Assembly (NCBI GenBank): GCA_007127385.1
Contig: SKZM01000053.1
Coordinates: 1-11,008 of the forward strand
Length of the DNA: 11,008 nucleotides
Source of the DNA: Methanosalsum sp.
GTDB taxonomy: Archaea; Halobacteriota; Methanosarcinia; Methanosarcinales; Methanosarcinaceae
Direction: 5' to 3'
The notes under the pieces are model-generated. The model was not told where the DNA came from. It saw nothing but the letters and a program-made list of their open reading frames with translations, and did no database searches. Within the stretch, counting starts at the first letter, position 1; every line of letters begins with the position of its first letter. Positions 6,603-11,008 of the stretch are shown piece after piece. The translations under genes and the position numbers were made by a program.

Positions 6603-7034
6603 TCATACTGATCTGACAATGACCTTTGTACCTGATTCTATCTCTTTTATATTGACCTTTCCCACAAGCTCAAGAACTTCGCTTGACCTGACAAAACCTA
6701 TGGAACATCCAGGCCTTACAAACATCTTTCCTTTACTGATCGCAGCCTGATCAATGGTGGTGTTGTCAAGTATTACCAGTTCAGAATTCACCTCAATGCT
6801 GCCTCCTATCTGACAATTTGATCCTATCACTGCACTTCTGGCACTGATATCCCTGTTAACGGTACATCCCTTTCCAAGTTCCAGTTTACCAGATACATCA
6901 AGACCTCTCCAGAAATTGACATCACTACCTGTCAGAAGATTACCTTCAACTATAAGCTCTTCTTCAAAATAGGCTCCTTTTTGAACTATATATGTACTGC
7001 TGGGTGAATGATACTTTATAAAACTGTTTTCCAT
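6603..7034 (-). CDS. Bactofilin-like (polymer-forming) beta-helix protein
   Basis: A 143-residue protein, if ATG at 7034 is used. A TTG at 7049 in the same frame overlaps the upstream stop as TTGA and would add five residues, but no Shine-Dalgarno precedes it; a weak GTGGT lies before 7034. From about residue 17 the chain is a series of short beta-strands with turn glycines and asparagines: GAYFEEELIVEGNLLTGSDV, VSGKLELGKGCTV, ISARSAVIGSNCQIGGSIEV, LVILDNTTIDQAAISKGKMFV. This is the pattern of a right-handed beta-helix of the bactofilin/DUF583 type, which self-assembles into filaments. No signal peptide or membrane segment is seen. It lacks the proline-rich tails of many bactofilins. It directly follows the toroid gene and is likely co-translated with it. 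A hexapeptide-acyltransferase-like left-handed helix is a less likely alternative. Confidence 0.65.
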   Translation of the reverse strand: MENSFIKYHSPSSTYIVQKGAYFEEELIVEGNLLTGSDVNFWRGLDVSGKLELGKGCTVNRDISARSAVIGSNCQIGGSIEVNSELVILDNTTIDQAAISKGKMFVRPGCSIGFVRSSEVLELVGKVNIKEIESGTKVIVRSV

Positions 7035-7045
7035 TATACCACATT

Positions 7046-7807
7046 TCAAATATTGTTCTTTGAGATAGTTTGTTCAGGTCCTTTTGTATTCTTTATGCAT
7101 CTGATATAGATGCCGGTGGATATCATTATGAGTGCAGCCGATGTTGTTGACATCTTATCCTGATCGATCTGACCCCTGCAAGTTTCATTTTCCAGCCACT
7201 GTATCGATGGTTGAAGTTTATTACAGTGTCCGGCATATATAAGTGCCTGTAAAGCAATGTTGCCGGTAGCAAGATATTTCCATCCTCCGTTTTCGGTGCG
7301 CTGGCTCAATATCCATTCCGAATGATCATCTATGAACCTGCTATATATTTCATGTTCATCCAGTTGCGCCTGTTTTGAAAGGGCTGTAATAATAAGTGAT
7401 ACTGTCCCGGTATGTTTCCATTCACTGCTAAAATTATCCATAAGCCAAACACAGCCCTCTTTGTTGTACACTCCTGCATCTGCAAGGGCAATAAGTGCAT
7501 ATGATGTATCATAAACATCACAATTCCATGAACCTGCGGATTGTCCCATTTCCAGACGTTTTATTAATGAATTGTATACTATCCCTGCATCAATAAGTGC
7601 AGAACAGGCACGTGCAATATCCCTGATCGAGTTATAACATCTGCTGCTATCTACAATCAGATCTAAAACATGTTTCTCTATAATCTCCTGTGGAATTATT
7701 TCTTTCCACAGATAGTAAGCTGAAACCACACGGGATAATTCTTTTATGCCTTTTGGCCTTCTCTTTTCAATATAATCAATCAGTCTTTTTGCAGAATCAG
7801 TGTTCAT
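7046..7807 (-). CDS. Alpha/alpha-toroid protein (prenyltransferase / squalene-cyclase-like)
   Basis: A 253-residue protein with repeated helical hairpins of the prenyltransferase/terpenoid-cyclase toroid. Two QW-like motifs are visible: GQSAGSWNCDVYDTSYALIALADAG (88-112) and SQRTENGGWKYLATGNIALQALIYAG (168-193). An earlier unit, YNSIRDIARACSALIDAG (58-75), and a later one, STTSAALIMISTG (220-232), complete the pattern. It is shorter than true squalene cyclases (about 600 residues) and lacks an obvious DXDD acid motif or an intact prenyltransferase zinc triad, so an enzyme role is doubtful and a binding role is possible. ATG at 7807 has GGAG four bases upstream. No signal peptide. Its TGA overlaps the TTG of the following gene frame, so the two act as an operon. 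The only recognisable partner is the bactofilin-like protein. Confidence 0.6.
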   Translation of the reverse strand: MNTDSAKRLIDYIEKRRPKGIKELSRVVSAYYLWKEIIPQEIIEKHVLDLIVDSSRCYNSIRDIARACSALIDAGIVYNSLIKRLEMGQSAGSWNCDVYDTSYALIALADAGVYNKEGCVWLMDNFSSEWKHTGTVSLIITALSKQAQLDEHEIYSRFIDDHSEWILSQRTENGGWKYLATGNIALQALIYAGHCNKLQPSIQWLENETCRGQIDQDKMSTTSAALIMISTGIYIRCIKNTKGPEQTISKNNI

Positions 7808-8055
7808 CTATCTCCAGATTAAATCATTATATTTTATCTGCTCTTCGATTTATAACCAAAGCGTAAAACCCCTATGTATTTAGCATCGCATTAAATCGAG
7901 GATCTAATGAGAGTTTCACCAAGTACATCCTCAACCAGTTACACAGGATCGTTAAAATTCAGCTGGTCAATATTGTTCCCTGAACTCTTTTTCATGTATA
8001 AAAATTGATCCGTATCATTAAATAATCTGTTGGCAGGACAATAGGTGACAGATTT
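7808..8055 (-). promoter_or_regulatory. 248-base spacer: end of the Mrp gene and promoter of the toroid gene
   Basis: Both neighbours are on the minus strand. Near the toroid gene the minus strand has TATA-like TTATAAATC (about 7849-7857) and AAAATATAA (about 7827-7835), then TCTGGAGATAG before the ATG. Near the Mrp end, ACAGATT (8048-8054) and AATCTGT (8024-8030) form a 7-base-pair hairpin just past the stop; a T-rich stretch lies further on at 7998-8006, so termination may occur here. The middle holds no convincing gene. Confidence 0.35.
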
Positions 8056-8895
8056 TCAACGTTTATCAATTCCTGCGACTATATCCACTACATTCCTAAA
8101 ACACTCGTTCCAATGTGACGTCTTTTGAGCATATGAGCTCACAGAGCCTTTATCTGCATTTCTGGAAATTTCATTTTCCACCGGAAGTCTTGCAATAAGT
8201 GGAATATTATATTTATTGCAGGTATCCTCTACAGCACCCCCGGGAAACAGGTCAATTCTGTTATGGCATATGTTACAGGTTGCACTGCTCATATTTTCAA
8301 TGAGGCCAAGAACAGGTAATTTCAATGTTCTGACAAAATTGATAGATTTTATTACGCTGTTAAGCGCCACTTCCTGCGGTGTTGTGACTATGATCACGCC
8401 GTCACATTCAGGCATAAGTTTTGCAATGGTCAGTGCCTCATCACCTGTACCCGGCGGCAGGTCCACAATTAAAAAATCAAGACTGCCCCACTTCACATCC
8501 TGCAGGAATTGCCTGATAACCCTGATCTTGACCGGTCCCCTCCATATAACAGGGGTATCATTGCTGTTTACCAGCAATTCTATCGACATGATCTTTAGAT
8601 TATCCGTTACCTGAAAGGGATCAAGACCTTTTCGTTTTTCACCGTTTCCTGCAGCATCGATACCATACATCTTTGGTACACTGGGCCCGTGTATATCCCC
8701 ATCAAGAAGACCTATCTGAAATCCTCTATGTGCCAGCCCGGATGCCAGGTGTGTGGCAACTGTGCTTTTCCCAACTCCGCCCTTTCCACTCATGACAATT
8801 ATTCGATGTTTTACATTCTTCAGGTTATCAGCTATATTTGAATTCTGCTTTCCTGTAAGAATATTTTCAGAAGTGTATACCCTTTGTTGTTTCAT
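8056..8895 (-). CDS. Mrp/Nbp35-family P-loop ATPase (iron-sulfur carrier type)
   Basis: A 279-residue cytoplasmic ATPase of the Mrp/ApbC/Nbp35 family, whose members carry and transfer 4Fe-4S clusters to apo-proteins. Visible motifs: deviant Walker A GKGGVGKS (37-44), the family string DGDIHGPSVPKMYG (65-78), WRGP (118-121), switch II DLPPGTGD (145-152), and CNIC (207-210), the CxxC pair that binds a bridging cluster in a dimer. IENMS just before the CxxC is also typical. The first 30 residues are polar and there is no N-terminal MIP18/DUF59 domain, as in many archaeal members. ATG at 8895 has GAGG 7 bases upstream. It starts 41 bases after the stop of a DUF21 gene on the same strand, so cotranscription is likely. 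The particular target is unknown. Confidence 0.9.
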   Translation of the reverse strand: MKQQRVYTSENILTGKQNSNIADNLKNVKHRIIVMSGKGGVGKSTVATHLASGLAHRGFQIGLLDGDIHGPSVPKMYGIDAAGNGEKRKGLDPFQVTDNLKIMSIELLVNSNDTPVIWRGPVKIRVIRQFLQDVKWGSLDFLIVDLPPGTGDEALTIAKLMPECDGVIIVTTPQEVALNSVIKSINFVRTLKLPVLGLIENMSSATCNICHNRIDLFPGGAVEDTCNKYNIPLIARLPVENEISRNADKGSVSSYAQKTSHWNECFRNVVDIVAGIDKR

Positions 8896-8936
8896 CCGGT
8901 TTCCTCGAAAGTATATTTAGGATCAATATCCTCAAT

Positions 8937-9956
8937 TTAATACACCCTCAGCACAATTCCTCTGAGCAGTCGCCCGAGAATATCTGATCCTGTTATTATT
9001 CTTCTCTGGTTCTCTTCCTCTGGCCAGTATATTATCAGGTCAAGGTCGATCACATGATCTTTTTCGTGTAGTGGATATACTTTCAATCTGCGTATTACCT
9101 GCTCCAGCCTGGTGTCGGGAGATGTTACTATAACAGGAGTGTGGCAGTAATTAAGTGTATAGAATGGTCCTTCTTTGTATATTGCATCCCTTAGAAAATC
9201 ATCTGCATCGATGACCATTCTGGGATCATCATCTTCATCAGTTATAGTGACCCACTTTTTTCCGGAAGACTGGACTCTTTGTAGGAAGGGATCTTCAGGA
9301 TCTCTTCTGATATCCGGAAATACAGGATAATTTCCTCTAAACGGGATTGATATTATACTTCGGGGATCAATGATGGAACCTTCATTCTCAATTCTCACAT
9401 CATCCATTGCAAGGAAATTAAGTGCTCCCAGACCTTCCAGCTTACCGATATCCGTCTTTGAAGATTCGATATGTTTCTCCAGCATAACCATAAGTGATCT
9501 TTCCCTGAAAAGCTGGAGTTCCTCTTTCCCAAGCCACCTGTCCAGAAGTATGGCCGATGGCTTTGCTACCGGATAGAGCAGTATCTGATAGAATTTTATC
9601 ATTGGGATCATATGGGCTCCCACACGCAGTGTGTGACGGGAGAAATATGCCTGGGGTACGATTTCACCAAAACAGGTAATGCCAATGGTAGAGAATGCAA
9701 AAGCTGCAGCACCGCTCATAACCGATTCGGTGAGCAGTGCAATCAGTACATTAACTGCAACGTTACCCCAAAGCAGTGTTGTGAGGAGAAAATTGGAATC
9801 TTTCCTGACCTCAAGGATCTTTTTAGCGTTCTTACTGCCGGCCTCGGATTCAATTTCAAGTTTAAGTCGACTGAGTCCGAATAATCCTATGGTAAGTCCT
9901 GCAAATAATCCTGACTGTATCAGACAGAGCACAATAAATATCCATGTCAGTTCCAT
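8937..9956 (-). CDS. DUF21/CNNM-like membrane protein with CBS-type C-terminal region (copy A)
   Basis: A 339-residue relative of the CNNM/CorC divalent-cation transport family. The N-terminal DUF21 domain has four hydrophobic segments: about 4-28 (IQSGLFAGLTIGLFGLSRL, the family's Ser-Gly motif), 56-76 (TTLLWGNVAVNVLIALL, with two conserved Asn), 82-106 (ending in GEIVPQ, equivalent to the GEIxPK motif) and 117-137. These Ser, Asn and Glu positions line the ion site in solved relatives. Residues about 225-339 carry two CBS-like halves (WVTITDEDDDPRMVIDADDFLRDAI; VIVTSPDTRLEQVIRRLKV to ITGSDILGRLLRGI), which usually sense nucleotides. There is no CorC_HlyC domain. ATG at 9956 has AGGT and GAGGT upstream. 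It is paralogous to the next gene and precedes the Mrp gene. Transport of magnesium or another cation is a family inference, not shown here. Confidence 0.82.
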   Translation of the reverse strand: MELTWIFIVLCLIQSGLFAGLTIGLFGLSRLKLEIESEAGSKNAKKILEVRKDSNFLLTTLLWGNVAVNVLIALLTESVMSGAAAFAFSTIGITCFGEIVPQAYFSRHTLRVGAHMIPMIKFYQILLYPVAKPSAILLDRWLGKEELQLFRERSLMVMLEKHIESSKTDIGKLEGLGALNFLAMDDVRIENEGSIIDPRSIISIPFRGNYPVFPDIRRDPEDPFLQRVQSSGKKWVTITDEDDDPRMVIDADDFLRDAIYKEGPFYTLNYCHTPVIVTSPDTRLEQVIRRLKVYPLHEKDHVIDLDLIIYWPEEENQRRIITGSDILGRLLRGIVLRVY

Positions 9957-10154
9957 TTTTACCTGATAACCTCACAATTCTGATAGCTTTTTTTAGTATA
10001 TCTTTAATGGGTCAATATATTTTGATAGTATAGCTATATATGATTATATGTACATTTTTGAAGTGGTATTTTCCATGGAATATGTTCCAGACTGCATTTC
10101 TATGTTCCTTAAGTGAATATGTCATTTTTTTAGCTATTGAATATACTGTTTCTG
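9957..10154 (-). promoter_or_regulatory. Spacer between the DUF21 copies with promoter of copy A
   Basis: This AT-rich spacer carries, on the minus strand, the TATA-like element TCAAAATATATTG (10013-10025), which would start transcription near 9990, and GAGGTTATCAGGT before the ATG of copy A. Copy A may thus have its own promoter rather than depending on the upstream copy. GGAATATGTTCC (10077-10088) is a short inverted repeat with arms of four. Confidence 0.35.
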
Positions 10155-10158
10155 TCAT
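10012..10158 (-). CDS. Possible 48-residue ORF overlapping the DUF21 copy B stop
   Basis: An ATG at 10158 overlaps the TGA stop of DUF21 copy B as ATGA, the usual arrangement for translational coupling. The frame runs 48 codons (starts MTETVYSIAKKMTYSLKEHR, ends IKIY) to a TGA at 10012. The first half looks like a plausible amphipathic, basic peptide; the second is rich in Ile and Tyr as AT-rich non-coding DNA would give, and it overlaps the likely promoter of copy A. The Shine-Dalgarno is weak. I do not recognise it, and chance is the more likely explanation. Confidence 0.2.
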   Translation of the reverse strand: MTETVYSIAKKMTYSLKEHRNAVWNIFHGKYHFKNVHIIIYSYTIKIY

Positions 10159-11008
10159 TCTACTCTTGTAACAATTCCTTTCAGAAGTCTTCCGAGGATG
10201 TCAGATCCTGTTATTATTCTTCTTTGGTTCCTATCCTCTGCCCAGTATATTATCAGATCAAGATCGATGACGTGATCCCTTTCATGTAGTGGATATACTT
10301 TCAATCTGCGTATTACCTGCTCCAGACGGGTATCTGGCGAGGTTACAATAACCGGATGATGGCAATGGGTGAGTGGATAGAATGGTCCTGGTTTGTATAT
10401 CGCATCCCTGACAAAGCTGTCTGCATCAATAACCATTCTTGCCTGATCGGTTTCATCGGTTACTATTACCCATTTCTTCCTTGAGGACTGAACCTGTTTC
10501 AGGAAGGGGTCATCAGGACTTTTTTCCACATGGGGAAAAAGTGGCCTGCTATCCCTGAAAGGAAGTGTGACTATACTTCCCGAATCAATGATGGATCCTT
10601 CCTTTTCTATCCTAACATCATCCATTGCAAGAAAGTTGATCGCACCAAGACCTTCCAGTTTCCCTATGTCTGTTTTGTTTGACATGATATGCTTTTGCAG
10701 CATGAACGTGAATGCTCTTTCCCTGAGAAGCTGTAGTTCCTCTTTCCCAAGCCATTTGTCCAGGAGTATTGCTGATGGCTTTGCTACCGGATATAACAGT
10801 ATTTGATAAAATCTGATCAGTGGGATAAGATATACTCCGATTCTCAGAGCATGGCGGGAGAGGTATGCCTGAGGCATGATCTCTCCAAACGCAGTGATCA
10901 TCAGGGTAGAGAATGCAAAAGCTGCAGCACCGCTCATAACCGATTCTGTGAGCAGGGCAATCAATACGTTAACTGCAACGTTACCCCACAAAAGTGTTGT
11001 GAGGAGAA
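10155..11008 (-). CDS. DUF21/CNNM-like membrane protein, copy B (5' end outside window)
   Basis: The frame stays open to the last base (LLTTLLWGNVAVN), so the start lies beyond the window; by colinearity with copy A it should be near 11174. The visible 284 residues align with copy A without a gap. By my count about 60 of 283 positions differ. The second to fourth membrane segments, the two Asn of WGNVAVN and the motif GEIMPQ are kept, as are both CBS-like halves (KKWVIVTDETDQARMVIDADSFVRDAI; VIVTSPDTRLEQVIRRLKV to ITGSDILGRLLKGI). Substitutions cluster in the linker before the first CBS half, where specificity or sensing could differ. The TTG at 10991 is internal and not a start. It lies upstream of copy A and is likely its duplicate. 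Confidence 0.8.
   Translation of the reverse strand, partial: LLTTLLWGNVAVNVLIALLTESVMSGAAAFAFSTLMITAFGEIMPQAYLSRHALRIGVYLIPLIRFYQILLYPVAKPSAILLDKWLGKEELQLLRERAFTFMLQKHIMSNKTDIGKLEGLGAINFLAMDDVRIEKEGSIIDSGSIVTLPFRDSRPLFPHVEKSPDDPFLKQVQSSRKKWVIVTDETDQARMVIDADSFVRDAIYKPGPFYPLTHCHHPVIVTSPDTRLEQVIRRLKVYPLHERDHVIDLDLIIYWAEDRNQRRIITGSDILGRLLKGIVTRVE

Noticed and set aside
7855..8000. Minus-strand reading frame with two internal stops (…LVEDVLGETLIRSSI…, …YIGVLRFGY…) that looks like a decayed gene
   Set aside because: The pieces read like protein but I cannot match them to a family, and two stops in 50 codons is what non-coding DNA gives. A translated search would decide.
7907..8008. 33-codon plus-strand frame in the spacer (MRVSPSTSSTSYTG...)
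   Set aside because: Serine/threonine-rich with no recognisable family, only a weak GAGGATC before the ATG, and it lies between two minus-strand genes. Not better than chance.
9370..10806. Matching plus-strand open frames opposite the two DUF21 copies (9370-9576 and 10567-10806)
   Set aside because: Similarity between them simply mirrors the paralogy of the real genes on the other strand; start regions lack signals.
1..11008. CRISPR arrays, insertion sequences, tRNA or rRNA genes
   Set aside because: No regularly spaced short direct repeats outside coding sequence, no transposase-like frame with terminal inverted repeats, and no cloverleaf or rRNA-like segment was seen on reading both strands.

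Overview
The window looks like chromosomal DNA from a methanogenic archaeon, most likely a methylotrophic member of the Methanosarcinales (Methanolobus, Methanococcoides or Methanohalophilus-like). The reasons are AT-rich spacers with archaeal TATA-like elements, GAGGTGA/GGAG Shine-Dalgarno sequences, an Mrp-type ATPase and DUF21 proteins of archaeal style, exported HEAT-repeat and lipobox proteins, and the fact that none of the ten recognisable genes ends in TAG (eight TGA, two TAA). TAG avoidance is expected in pyrrolysine-using methanogens. The genus is inference; there is no rRNA, tRNA or marker gene here to fix it.

Layout. (1) 1-168: AT-rich promoter region. (2) 169-3045 (+): a 958-residue protein with a signal peptide and about 27 HEAT repeats, ending in a hairpin terminator that also lies tail-to-tail with the next gene. 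(3) 3145-3675 (-): an HTH regulator with a PrpR-N-like C-terminal domain, divergent from (4) 3910-6598 (+): a complete NitT/TauT-type ABC importer (lipoprotein substrate-binding protein, permease, ATPase). Two hairpins separate the binding protein from the permease, and a TAATG overlap joins permease to ATPase. (5) 6603-7807 (-): a two-gene unit, an alpha/alpha-toroid (prenyltransferase/squalene-cyclase-like) protein followed by a bactofilin-like beta-helix protein, meeting the importer tail-to-tail with 4 bases between stops. (6) 8056-8895 (-): an Mrp/Nbp35-type P-loop ATPase. (7) 8937-9956 and 10155-11008 (-): two tandem paralogous DUF21/CNNM-like membrane proteins, the second cut by the window edge.

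How they may work together. The divergent regulator and importer form the clearest functional module: the regulator probably controls uptake of a small organic or anionic solute that the sequence does not identify. The toroid and bactofilin genes overlap by 4 bases and should be co-translated. The Mrp gene starts 41 bases after the upstream DUF21 gene and may be cotranscribed with it. I see no CRISPR array, insertion sequence, tRNA, rRNA or recognisable defence system. The less ordinary features are the exported giant HEAT solenoid with near-identical 93-base units, the four-codon minigene inside its terminator, the hairpins inside the importer operon, the toroid/bactofilin pair and the conversion-like identity tracts between the DUF21 copies.
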